A stretch of 64,000 nt of DNA from Chloropicon primus. Lineage: Eukaryota; Chlorophyta; Chloropicophyceae; Chloropicales; Chloropicaceae. Below, in pieces: positions 55,213-64,000 of this stretch. The DNA is taken from assembly GCA_023205875.1 (NCBI GenBank), contig CP060762.1, positions 558,001 through 622,000 of the forward strand, in the 5' to 3' direction. The position numbers were made by a program, and so were the translations under genes. The notes beneath the pieces are model-generated. The model was not told the DNA's origin, did no database searches, and was given only the letters and a program-made list of their open reading frames with translations. How positions within the stretch are numbered: the first letter of the stretch is position 1; every line of letters starts with the position of its first letter.

Positions 55213-57555
55213 ATGAACGAGCAGGCGGACGTGAGGAGGCAGTACAAGGCCCAGTTCATCGATTTCTTGAACCCGGATGGAGGCCACGGCGCGCACATGG
55301 ACGCGATCCGGAAGATGATCCGTGACAAGGAGAGGAGGGTGAAGGTGGACCTGGCGGACTTGAGGAACTACGACGCGGGTCACGAGACGAGCCTCGCGAG
55401 GACGCTCCTCGACCGCCCGACGGAGCTCCTTCCCGCGTTGCAGGACGCCATCGCGGAGATCGTGAGATCGGAGGAGCCCAAGTACCTCGAGCCCCTCGAC
55501 GAGGTCCACGCCTCGATCGTGGGCAGCTTTGGGTTCCAGAGGGTCAGCCCCCGCGAGCTGATGAGCACGATGCTGGCCAAGCTCGTCAACCTGGAGGGGA
55601 TCGTTACGAGGGCTTCCCTCGTCCGCCCCAAGGTGCAGAGGTCGGTCCACTACTGCGCTGAGACGAAGCAGTTCCACACCAGGGAGTACAGGGACGTGAC
55701 CTCCCTGACTGGGCTGCCCACCGGAAGCGTGTACCCCACGAGGGACGAGGCCGGGAACTTGCTCGTGACCGAGTACGGCCTGTGCAAGTACAGGGACAGC
55801 CAGACGATATCCATTCAGGAGATGCCGGAGAACTCGCCGCCAGGTTTGCTGCCGAGGTCGATCGACGTCATCCTCGAGGACGACCTGGTCGACTCGTGCA
55901 AGCCCGGGGACAGGGTCTCGATCGTGGGCATCTACAAGGCCGCGCCCTCCAAGGGGGCGGGGTCGATGAGCGGGGTCTTCAGGACCCTCCTCGTGGCCTC
56001 CTCCGTCTCGAGCATCGGCAAGGAGTCCCAGCAGCTCAAGCTCACGGCGAGGGACACGAGGAACATCAAGAGGATCTCCCAGAGGGAGGACTGCTTCGAG
56101 CTCCTGGCCCAGTCCCTCGCGCCTTCCATCTTCGGCCACGACTTCATCAAGAAGGCCATGGTCTTGCTGCTGCTGGGCGGCATCGAGAAGAACCTGAAGA
56201 ACGGCACCCACCTCAGGGGAGACATCAATTTGCTCATGGTGGGAGACCCTGGCGTGGCCAAGTCCCAGATGCTCCGCTCTGTGATGAACATCGCGCCCCT
56301 GTCCATCTCCACGACGGGAAGGGGCTCGAGCGGCGTGGGTCTGACCGCCGCCGTGACCAGCGACAAGGACACTGGAGAGAGGAGGCTCGAGGCCGGCGCC
56401 ATGGTCCTCGCGGACAGGGGCGTGGTCTGCATCGATGAGTTCGACAAGATGGGAGAGAACGACAGGGTCGCGATCCACGAGGTCATGGAGCAGCAGACCG
56501 TGACCATCTCCAAGGCCGGGATCCACACCTCCCTGAACGCGAGGTGCTCCGTCGTGGCGGCCGCCAACCCTATCATGGGAACCTACGACCACAACTCCAC
56601 GATCACCAAGAACATCTCCTTGCCCGCCAGTTTGCTGTCTCGTTTCGATCTCCTGTTCATCGTCTTGGACCAGATGACCGCGAGGCACGACAGGGACTTG
56701 AGTGAGCACGTGCTGAGGATGCACAGGTACAGGCGCCCCGGTGATGACGGCACCTCCGCTGGGCTCTTCAACGAGAGGCGAGCGGAGGACGAGGAGGACT
56801 TGGACATGGAGGAGGAGGACAACGTGATCCCGATCTTCATGAAGTACAACCGCCTCTTGCACGGACCCAGGACCTCTGGGTACAAGGACTTGCTCCACAC
56901 GGAGTTCCTCAAGCTCTTCATCGCTTACGCCAAGAGGAGAAACCCCGTTCTCACCTCGGAGGCCTGCGAGTCCATCGTCAATAACTATGTCGAGATGCGC
57001 CAGGACGCCACCAACAAGACCATCCCGATCACGGTGAGAGCCCTGGAGACCATGATCAGGCTGGCCACGGCGCACGCCAAGCTGAAGCTGCACACGGAGG
57101 TCTTGCAGGAGGACGTCGACATCGCGTTTGACTTGATGCAGTATGCCCTGTACGCCAGGTCCAAGGACAAGTACGAGGAGGCCCACAGGAGGAAGAGGCA
57201 GAGGACGTCCCAGCCAGGGGAGACCCCAGAGGGCGAGGCCCCAGAGGCCAGAGGGGGTGACGCATCCGCCGCGGGAGCGAGTGCAGCTGGCGCGGAACAG
57301 CCCCAAGAGCAAGAGCAAGCGCAGGCAGCGGACGGGTCCTCTGCGCTCACGGAGGAGGAGAAGGAGCGCGTCTTCGCCGCTTACCGTACCTGCAGCCTGC
57401 AGGACGAGTACTCCAGCACGGTCTCACTGCAATCCATCGAGGCCTTGTGCCCAGCCATCTCGAGGGACAAGATCCTCGAGGCGGTGAACCAGCTCAAGGA
57501 CCAAAACATCTGCGGCCCAATAGACACGGATACGAACGAGATCTACAAAATCTGA
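55213..57555 (+). CDS. MCM3: Replicative helicase subunit MCM3
   Basis: A 780-residue intronless AAA+ protein. Walker A is GDPGVAKSQ with K350, Walker B is [10 protein letters not shown] and the arginine finger is in LLSRFD. Wording such as [19 protein letters not shown] and [20 protein letters not shown] fits MCM3 among the six paralogues. The N-terminal zinc motif is degenerate, as in MCM3. A disordered Glu/Ala-rich linker precedes a C-terminal winged helix ([20 protein letters not shown]). It works in the MCM2-7 ring at replication origins. The E2F-like sites upstream suggest S-phase expression. Confidence 0.93.
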   Translation: MNEQADVRRQYKAQFIDFLNPDGGHGAHMDAIRKMIRDKERRVKVDLADLRNYDAGHETSLARTLLDRPTELLPALQDAIAEIVRSEEPKYLEPLDEVHASIVGSFGFQRVSPRELMSTMLAKLVNLEGIVTRASLVRPKVQRSVHYCAETKQFHTREYRDVTSLTGLPTGSVYPTRDEAGNLLVTEYGLCKYRDSQTISIQEMPENSPPGLLPRSIDVILEDDLVDSCKPGDRVSIVGIYKAAPSKGAGSMSGVFRTLLVASSVSSIGKESQQLKLTARDTRNIKRISQREDCFELLAQSLAPSIFGHDFIKKAMVLLLLGGIEKNLKNGTHLRGDINLLMVGDPGVAKSQMLRSVMNIAPLSISTTGRGSSGVGLTAAVTSDKDTGERRLEAGAMVLADRGVVCIDEFDKMGENDRVAIHEVMEQQTVTISKAGIHTSLNARCSVVAAANPIMGTYDHNSTITKNISLPASLLSRFDLLFIVLDQMTARHDRDLSEHVLRMHRYRRPGDDGTSAGLFNERRAEDEEDLDMEEEDNVIPIFMKYNRLLHGPRTSGYKDLLHTEFLKLFIAYAKRRNPVLTSEACESIVNNYVEMRQDATNKTIPITVRALETMIRLATAHAKLKLHTEVLQEDVDIAFDLMQYALYARSKDKYEEAHRRKRQRTSQPGETPEGEAPEARGGDASAAGASAAGAEQPQEQEQAQAADGSSALTEEEKERVFAAYRTCSLQDEYSSTVSLQSIEALCPAISRDKILEAVNQLKDQNICGPIDTDTNEIYKI

Positions 57556-58163
57556 AGGGAGAAGAAGAAACTTTTAAAGTTCCAAATTTGGAATAACATC
57601 GCCACTACTCCATTCCGCTTTCATTCTCCCCTCAGCCGCCTATGGAACAAACCAACTCTCAATCATTCCACCCACCCCAAAAAAGGTGCATCAACCACCA
57701 CCCTTGCTATCTCCTCAGCCCGTGATCCAATCTCGTTTGCCACAGGAGAGGTAAAGGGGGGCACCACCTCTCCTCAACAACCCATCCCTCTCTCTCTCTC
57801 CTCAGACACACCCACCCATCATCCACTCTCATCCTCCTGGGCCTCTTCCCTCTCCAGATCCTCGGCTCTCAGATATTAATGGGGGTTTTTAGGAGAACGA
57901 GGCGGACGGTGACTTGATTTGGAACCCCTGAGGACTCCGGGGTGCGTGACGAGTGCCAGGGTGCGAGCGAGGGCTTCCTTTCGTCATCTGGATTCTCTTT
58001 GTGCTGGCTTGCTCCCTCGATCGCCGTAGAATTCGCTACACACACCACGCGGTTTGCCCTTGAGAAAGATCCTTTTTGCTTTGGCTTGAGTTTGCAAGCT
58101 CGAGTGTGTGCGTGCGTGTGTGTTGTGTCGAGAGGCGTGTGGCGGCGAGGAGGCGTCGGAGAG
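57556..58163. other. Intergenic region without visible gene
   Basis: The gap holds the MCM3 3' flank, long C- and T-rich tracts (57600-57860) and a GTGTGTGCG-rich stretch just before PEX7. An in-frame extension of PEX7 upstream of its ATG lacks conservation. The recurrent element is not seen here. Confidence 0.4.
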
Positions 58164-59400
58164 ATGTTCTACAAGACGCAATTCAATGGGTACTCGGTGA
58201 AATTCTCGCCCTACAACGAGGGGCGGATAGCCGTAGCAACGGCCCAGAACTTTGGGATCATTGGGAACGGGAGACAGTATGTCCTGGACGTGACGCCACA
58301 AGGGCTGAGAGAGGTTGCGGCGTTCGACACCGTGGACGGGTTGTATGACTGCACGTGGTGCGAGGGCAATGAGAACGTGCTGGCGTCTGCGAGCGGAGAC
58401 GGGAGCATCAAGGTGTGGGACATAGCAGCACCGCCGCAGATGAACCCCATACGAAGTTACGAGGAGCACGGGCACGAGGTGTACTGCGTGAATTGGAACT
58501 TGGTGAATAGGGACTGCTTCCTGAGCGCGAGCTGGGACGACACGATAAAGCTGTGGAATCTCCAGTCGCCAGGATCGTTGCGAACATTTGCCGAGCACAA
58601 GTACTGCTGTTACGCCGTGGCTTGGTGCCCGACCAACGGGGAAACGTTTGCGTCCGCCTCTGGCGATTGCACGCTCAAGTTGTGGGACATCAGGCAGCCC
58701 GCGAGTACCCTGACGATCCGGGCGCACGACTTCGAGGTGCTGTCCTGCGACTGGAACAAGTACGAGGACTTCACTTTGGTTACGGGCTCCGTGGACAAGA
58801 CCATGAGGGTGTGGGATATCAGGCAGCCCAGTGTTCCCGTGAGAGTGATGCCAGGGCACAATTACGCGGTGAGGAAGGTGATTTGCAGCCCTCACGCAGG
58901 TAACCTCGTAGCGAGCTGCAGCTACGACATGACAGTCTGCTTTTGGGACATAAAGGCTCCAGGTAAGGGGAACCGAGGCAACGAACCAGAGGGAATGAGA
59001 TTATTATTAGCACTTTTATCAAATGCCGCTGGGATCGTAAGGCTTCTTAAGCTCCAGTCGGTACTAACGGGGTGCAAGAGCAACTCATGCCCCATACTAA
59101 TAGCACATCGGGAGCTTCACACACCTCCTCTTGTGTTACGCTAGTGGGGCACACTCGACTCGAACCTGAGAACGACCTTGTCCTGGGCGCGGAGCCGAGA
59201 CTGACGAGACCGAACGACTTTTCCTTCTTCGTTTTCCTTCGTTCGGCCGCACAGGGGAACCCTTGATGCAGAGGTGGGCTCACCACACGGAATTCGCGGT
59301 GGGACTCGACTTGAGCGTGTTGCAGGAGGGCATGTGGGCATCCACGGGGTGGGATGAGCTTGTCTACGTGTGGCACCAAAGTCAGGACCCGAGGGCCTAG
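58164..59400 (+). CDS. PEX7: Peroxisomal targeting signal 2 receptor PEX7
   Basis: Two exons, 58164-58962 and 59255-59400 (314 residues), with donor CCAG/GTAAGG, acceptor CACAG/GG and a 292-base intron, the longest in the window. Six or seven WD40 blades end in VWDI, LWNL, LWDI and FWDI strands. The N-terminal FNGYSVKFSPY and the C-terminal HHTEFAVGLDLSV and GWDELVYVW are PEX7-specific. It imports PTS2-tagged enzymes into peroxisomes. The intron contains TACTAAC and TACTAAT, which match the branch-site consensus but lie far from the acceptor. Confidence 0.93.
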
Positions 59401-59650
59401 GGAAGCAGGAGGCATATGAGAGGTGTTGTTGGCGCAAATCAGGCCAGGGGAGGGGGGGAAGAGCCGAGTATTTTATTCGTTTATACAAGACAAGAGAAAC
59501 AGGACAAGAGAAACAGAAGATCGAACCAATCGATGATAATCTTGAATGATGAGAAAAAGAACAACTGTATACAAGCAAAGATTGCATGGACATTTCGACA
59601 GGTGGTGGTTGCCCGGAGTTCTAGATCTCCCCCCTTCCCTCTTCTGCTCT

Positions 59651-61435
59651 CTATCTCTCCCATGCGGCAAAGGGAAACGTTTGGCACACCCTGTCGGTGC
59701 TCTTGCTTCTTCTCGCCGCGTGATTTGGCGAGGAGATGGCCTCGACATGCTGGTGTATGGCGCGGATGCCCTCCGGCGTAACGGCCCTCCTCTGAGCACC
59801 CTTTCCCGCCGCCATCTTTTTCCTCCTGGAGTGCCTGACGTACCTGCTCGGGCGAACCTTCACCCGGGAGGACGCGGCGTATTCCGTTCCGGAGTCATAG
59901 TCCGAGTCCGTGGCCCTCCTGGTGTACACCGGCTTGGCCGGCGACGACGGCGTGTTGTTCCTGCTGTTGACGTACTGGCGGGTTGCCGTCTTTCCCTGCT
60001 CCAAGGGCAGCTGAGACATGAGGGACTCCCCGACCGTGGAGATGGACGAGTTCGTCGTCGTCCTCCTCTGGATTCTGGCCTGCAGGACGTCCAGGGGATG
60101 CACGGCGCCCGGGGCCTCCGAGCCCCAGTGAGGCTCCTCCAGTTGAGGCGCGTTCCTCCTGTACATCGGGAAGACCCTCGAAGTGAAGGGCCCCTGCAAG
60201 CCGTAGTGCTTCCTGCTGTTGAACTCCCTCCTCACCAGATAGGCCCTGAAGTGCGATTGGATTGTCACCGCGGCCTCCTCCACGTCCGCGAGCCACTCCC
60301 ACTTTGACATTTGGCACAGCGAGCACAGCGCGCTGACCTGGGAGGCGTGGAGGGACTGGAGCTGGGACGAGTACAGGGAATCCACCTGCCTCTTGCACCA
60401 CCTCCTGATCAGGGTCCCGCCCTCGCTCCTCGAGTAGGTCGACCAGTCAACGAGCCTCCTCGCGATGCCGAAGGCCTCCCTTTGGATCTGGTACAGGTCG
60501 TCCTTGGGGGTCGATCCCCCCGACGTGGGGTGCCCGAACGACTGCACGATGAAATCCAGCGCGTCGTGAATCTCGGCGTGGCCCAGGAAAGCGTCCGCGA
60601 AATCTTCCGGGCAGTTGTGGCACAGGGACTCCAGGGCCAGCAGCGCCCTGATCTTCGTGGCGTCCAGGGTCTGGTAGGCCCTCGCCTCCCTCTCCTCCTT
60701 GGGACGAAAGAGCGCGGCGAGGCCCGAGGCTTTCCGACCCTGGCGGCCGCTCTCATCGCCCCGATCCCGCGGCGTCTTGGTGTACAGGGCCCCCGACAGG
60801 GCGTCCAGCACGAGGGCCACCTGCTTCGAGTCCACGGACGACGACGACGATGACGAGGAGGAGGAGGAGGAGAGGGCACTCTCCAGCTCGACCAGGTGGG
60901 CGTAGAACAGCAGGGGGGAGTCCTGCTGGATCGTCTGGTGCACGAGCCTCTTCAGGAGCCGGGCGGCACCGTGGTGCTCCCTCCCCGCGATCTTGGCCAG
61001 CAGCTGCACGAGCCTCTCCCTCCTGTTGAGGGCGGACGACGAGTCCCTCGTGGCCTCCTCCAGCGCCGCCGTCGCCCTGGTCGCCGTCGGGACCCTCGGG
61101 ACGCGAAGGTCGCGATCGAGGACGCCTGCCTCGAGCTTCGCCTTGTCCGACGCGAAGGCCTCCGACTCGTCGAGGGCTCGCGCAGGATGATCATTGTTGC
61201 GAAGACGGCGCGAGGTCAACGGCGCCTTGCCAGCCGGAGGGGTGCTCAGCTCCACGTCGCTCAGGACCTCGGACGACGGAGTGGTGGTGTTGGAGGAGGG
61301 CGTGTAGCTTCCGTCATCCCGTCGCCCCGTCGGGACGTCGTCGTACGTGCTGCTCGTCGCCCCGCTCCCCGTCGCGGACCCCACCCTGTACGTCACGAAC
61401 TTCAAGTACTCCCTGTCCGTCGCCGCGGCGGCCAT
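59651..61435 (-). CDS. IQ-motif protein of unknown function
   Basis: A 594-residue intronless protein starting at ATG 61435 (MAAAATDREYLKF). A disordered N-terminus of about 140 residues precedes an all-helical region (ERLVQLLAKIAGREHHGAAR and ALLALESLCHNCPEDFADAF), with a serine run (about residues 190-202) inside. An IQ motif VTIQSHFRAYLVRREF at about residue 405 should bind calmodulin or centrin. The C-terminus is basic and Ser/Arg-rich. The helical part may be an armadillo-like scaffold, but no family is recognised. Its weak upstream GCTCTTCGAGAGCCG resembles part of the recurrent element. Confidence 0.7.
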   Translation of the reverse strand: MAAAATDREYLKFVTYRVGSATGSGATSSTYDDVPTGRRDDGSYTPSSNTTTPSSEVLSDVELSTPPAGKAPLTSRRLRNNDHPARALDESEAFASDKAKLEAGVLDRDLRVPRVPTATRATAALEEATRDSSSALNRRERLVQLLAKIAGREHHGAARLLKRLVHQTIQQDSPLLFYAHLVELESALSSSSSSSSSSSSVDSKQVALVLDALSGALYTKTPRDRGDESGRQGRKASGLAALFRPKEEREARAYQTLDATKIRALLALESLCHNCPEDFADAFLGHAEIHDALDFIVQSFGHPTSGGSTPKDDLYQIQREAFGIARRLVDWSTYSRSEGGTLIRRWCKRQVDSLYSSQLQSLHASQVSALCSLCQMSKWEWLADVEEAAVTIQSHFRAYLVRREFNSRKHYGLQGPFTSRVFPMYRRNAPQLEEPHWGSEAPGAVHPLDVLQARIQRRTTTNSSISTVGESLMSQLPLEQGKTATRQYVNSRNNTPSSPAKPVYTRRATDSDYDSGTEYAASSRVKVRPSRYVRHSRRKKMAAGKGAQRRAVTPEGIRAIHQHVEAISSPNHAARRSKSTDRVCQTFPFAAWER

Positions 61436-62884
61436 GATATCCACGACAACGAGGGAGGGAGGGATCGAGGGAGGTGCGCGCCGCGCGTTGGACGTTCAAG
61501 AGGGTTGAGGATCGTAATCGTCGCAAACCTCGCCCTCGCGACGCTCTCCTCTTGTGGTAGTTGCGTCAGTTGTGCGGCTCTCGAAGAGCGAGAGAGAATC
61601 TGTCGTTAACGGCTAGGCTAATTTTTCGTAACGGAAAGCTCCGAGGGGAGGGGATCCCATGGAAAGGCTTTGGCTTTGGGTTTGGGCGACGGGAGAGAGG
61701 GGAGAAAGGAAAGGCATAGGCATCCTGGCGCGCGGCGGTGGTGGCGTGACTCGTTCCATGCTTTCTTCAGGAAGCAAGGCCTTTGCGAGACAGAGACGTC
61801 TCGCCGCTCTTGTTCTTTGTTTTGTTTGTTTCGTCTTGTCTTTCTCTCTTGGAGGGAAGGAGCGTGGAGGGTGTGTGGTGGGGGGCTTTCGTTCTTGCAC
61901 AAGGAGGACGAGGAAGAAAAAGAAAAAGAAGAAGAAGAGGCTCCACCGAGGGGGGAGGACACCTCCCCGATGACAATTTTGCACTGGCCCTCGGTGTCAC
62001 ACCGTCGCTTTGCTTCTCGAGGTTGTCTCGGGGCTGACCCACGAGCAAGGAGGAAGAAGAAGAGGAAGGAGCCAGAAGGAAGAAGAGGAAGAGGAAGAGG
62101 AGCCAGAAGGAAGAAGAGGAAGAGGAAGAGGAGCCAGAAGGAAGAAGAGGAAGAGGAGCCAGAAGGAAGGAGGAAGAAGATGCTCCACCTCACTCACTCG
62201 CTCGTCACCCTCGGTGGGCCCGTTGCCCGGTTGTAAGCCAGTTGTAACAGGAAATCTCTCTTTTCCCTTCAAAGGGGGAAAAATTCAAATTTTTCTGATT
62301 TTTTTTCCTTTTCTATGTTTTGTTCGCCGCGTTCTTGTGCTTTTCGCGCCTTGGGCTAAATGTTTGGACGAGGAGAGGCGGCGAGTCGTAACGCCGATCG
62401 ATCGGTTACAGAACAGAGAGGGGAGGAAAGAAACCAACCACAAGGTGGCGGGACTCTGGGGATCAACGCCTGCGAGGGAACGTGAGGAGGGTTTGGGCGA
62501 AGGGCTTCGTCCCTTTTTTTTGGTGGTCCCCTTCCGTTTTTTTTCTCTCTCGCGCGCGGGGGACGAAACCGAGAACGAGAACGAGTTTTTTTGTTTTTGT
62601 TTTTGGGGTTGACCCGGCACCTCTGGGTGGTGATCCATAGGGTATTGGAGATTGGGATTGAGAGACTCATTCATGGGCCTTTGAGCGCGCGAGCCTGCTT
62701 GAATCCCCCACCCCACCCCTTTCCTGGACGCTTGCTTTGCGTGGGCCGTTGTACCACCCATCCACGCAATCGCAAGCGCGCCAAACACACACACACACAT
62801 CACACACACACACACACTGCTACGACCGACTATCGATCCGCTCCACCACCACCTGGTCACCACCTGGCTTAGCCCAGACCTAGC
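61436..62884. repeat. Long intergenic region with purine minisatellite
   Basis: A minisatellite of GAGCCAGAAGGAAGAAGAGG-type units of about 24-36 bases fills 62047-62175. T-runs lie at 62295-62310 and 62514-62521, a (TTTTTG)n stretch at about 62586-62606, and a (CA)n tract at 62786-62818. Long open frames here only translate the repeats. No gene is supported. It is the upstream region of the homeobox gene and presumably holds its promoter. Confidence 0.6.
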
Positions 62885-64000
62885 ATGAACGGCGAAAGCC
62901 TGGGCGACAACAAGAGCAGCATGGCTCCCGAGAATGAATTGCACGGCAGCAGCAAGGAGGGCCACTCCCCTCCCCCCGCCTGCTCGCCGGAAGCCTCCTC
63001 CGACAAGGAGAACCGCCACCACAACAACCACGACAGCCATTCTCGGCAACCGCCACCGAGCAACACTAGAGGAGGAGCCAACACTAGAGGAGGAGGCAAG
63101 TCCGAGCTGGCCCGCCAGGTCAACCGCTTCTCGTCGGAGGAGCTCCAGTACCTGGAGCAGAAGTTCGCGGAGACCCCGACCCCGAACCTGGCGCTCAGGG
63201 AGGAGATCGCCCTCGCCCTCTCCAAGAGGAGGATGCAGAACGACTACGAGTGCATGAAGGGGGGGGCGACGATCACCAGGCTGACCCAGGTCCAGATCAA
63301 GTACTGGTTCGACCACCAGAGGAGGAAGAGGAAGAGGCTCAAGCTGAACCAGGACGCGGCGGCGAGGAAGATGCAAGCGATCGCCGAGCACGCATACAAC
63401 GGGAAGAACCAGCTCCCGGTGGCGGCGCACTACCTGCAGGGCCACCCCCTGGCGTACCAGCACCCTGGGGTGTCCATGAGCCCGGTGCCCCAGTACGACC
63501 CGAGCAGCAGCCAGTACCACTTCCAGGCCAAGACCCCGACCGGCGTCACCGCGACCTGCGACGTGGCGGGGCTCCAGCGCACGAGCCCCACGGGGGTTCT
63601 GCCCAGCCCGGTCCCCCTCAGCTTCGGGCCCTACCAGGCCTCCGCCGCTGGCCAGCAGCCCCCGCTGACCTCCCAGCAGAGCTCCGTGGGAGGCGCAGCC
63701 TCGATGCAGATGCAGATCCCGGCGAGCGTCCCCGCAGCCCCGGTGGCCATGCCCCTCCCCCTCCCCCTGCCGAGGAGCCAGGGAGGCGGCAGCCCCCCCC
63801 TCCCAAGCCAATCGGGCCACGGCTGGGACATGAACCACTACATCAAGTACTGGCAGGCCCTGTCGGTTCTGACCAAGAGCAGCCAGGGCCCAGTCGGCGG
63901 CCCGGCCTTGCTCCAGCAGCAGTTCAAGGTGGAGCAATACGCCCAAAACGACGTGATCGTCAAGAGGTTCGAGGGGCTCACCAAGGCCCTCTTCGTGCTG
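62885..64000 (+). CDS. Atypical homeodomain protein (3' end outside window)
   Basis: At least 372 residues, open at the right edge. The homeodomain is at about residues 79-157: helix 1 is RFSSEELQYLEQKF with the canonical F and L positions, helix 2 is LREEIALALS and helix 3 is TQVQIKYWFDHQRRKRKR. Between helices 2 and 3 there are about 18 extra residues (RRMQNDYECMKGGATITR). The recognition helix reads W-F-D-H-Q-R-R, lacking the nearly invariant Asn51. The remainder is Pro/Gln/Ser-rich and disordered, typical of a transcription-factor activation region. No close class such as TALE, WOX or HD-ZIP fits. Confidence 0.8.
   Translation, partial: MNGESLGDNKSSMAPENELHGSSKEGHSPPPACSPEASSDKENRHHNNHDSHSRQPPPSNTRGGANTRGGGKSELARQVNRFSSEELQYLEQKFAETPTPNLALREEIALALSKRRMQNDYECMKGGATITRLTQVQIKYWFDHQRRKRKRLKLNQDAAARKMQAIAEHAYNGKNQLPVAAHYLQGHPLAYQHPGVSMSPVPQYDPSSSQYHFQAKTPTGVTATCDVAGLQRTSPTGVLPSPVPLSFGPYQASAAGQQPPLTSQQSSVGGAASMQMQIPASVPAAPVAMPLPLPLPRSQGGGSPPLPSQSGHGWDMNHYIKYWQALSVLTKSSQGPVGGPALLQQQFKVEQYAQNDVIVKRFEGLTKALFVL

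Noticed and set aside
55102-57318. Long minus-strand open frame opposite MCM3
   Set aside because: Shadow of the highly conserved MCM3 frame, with no domain of its own.
62285-63946. Long minus-strand open frame opposite the homeobox gene
   Set aside because: Translates repeats and the reverse of the homeodomain gene; Val/Leu/Gly-rich with no domain.

Overview
The window looks like nuclear DNA of a GC-rich, gene-dense green alga of prasinophyte grade. Evidence for a primary-plastid lineage is an ARC6-type plastid-division gene. Evidence for a eukaryotic nucleus is short GT-AG introns (73-292 bases, none to three per gene) and genes such as MCM3, PEX7, exocyst Sec6, RPB12, RPAP2, an ArfGAP and an ABCG half-transporter. 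CEP41, GCP6, a four-domain p25-alpha protein and a possible TALPID3-like protein suggest a cell that builds, or once built, centrioles and flagella. The species cannot be named from the sequence alone.

Layout. 0-10 kb: JMJD7, a CoA-binding-fold protein, ARC6 divergent from an FkbM methyltransferase (two E2F-like sites between them), a histidine phosphatase with four exons, and a protein joining a Sec16-like peptide to a p115/USO1 tail. 10.14-15.58 kb: an intronless island with different codon habits and very tight packing. 15.58-32.6 kb: the C-terminal half of DONSON directly abutting the island, then BCAT, a long centrosome-like protein, GCP6, a CUE-Smr protein, CEP41, a beta-lactamase-fold protein and RPB12. 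32.7-50.3 kb: Sec6, an unrecognised protein, a protein kinase, a DUF218 protein, RPAP2, an ArfGAP with a 19-base micro-exon, an ABCG transporter, an EGF-bearing GT29 sialyltransferase and an ER J-protein. 51.6-64 kb: p25-alpha, peptidyl-tRNA hydrolase divergent from MCM3 (three E2F-like sites), PEX7, an IQ protein and the start of an unusual homeobox gene that runs off the window.

The most striking object is the island gene at 11508-14558. It encodes a short basic NLS-like stretch, a domain resembling PD-(D/E)XK/Vsr-type nucleases, and twenty tandem repeats of 34 residues. These repeats are almost identical except at residues 11-13. That is the length and register of TAL-effector DNA-binding repeats, so the gene reads like a natural repeat-addressed nuclease. 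It overlaps an ankyrin-repeat gene by four bases (ATGA), is accompanied by small membrane and orphan ORFs, and ends in a cluster of GC hairpins. The island sits exactly where the 5' half of DONSON should be.

A second window-wide signal is an oriented promoter-like element, core ACGTCTCnnGnnCTTTCG. It is often followed by GAGCCGTCG and CGAAAGAAACGACGC blocks and lies 60-250 bases upstream of about ten genes. It always points toward the gene it precedes, except for one stray copy. It is tandemly duplicated in at least two promoters.
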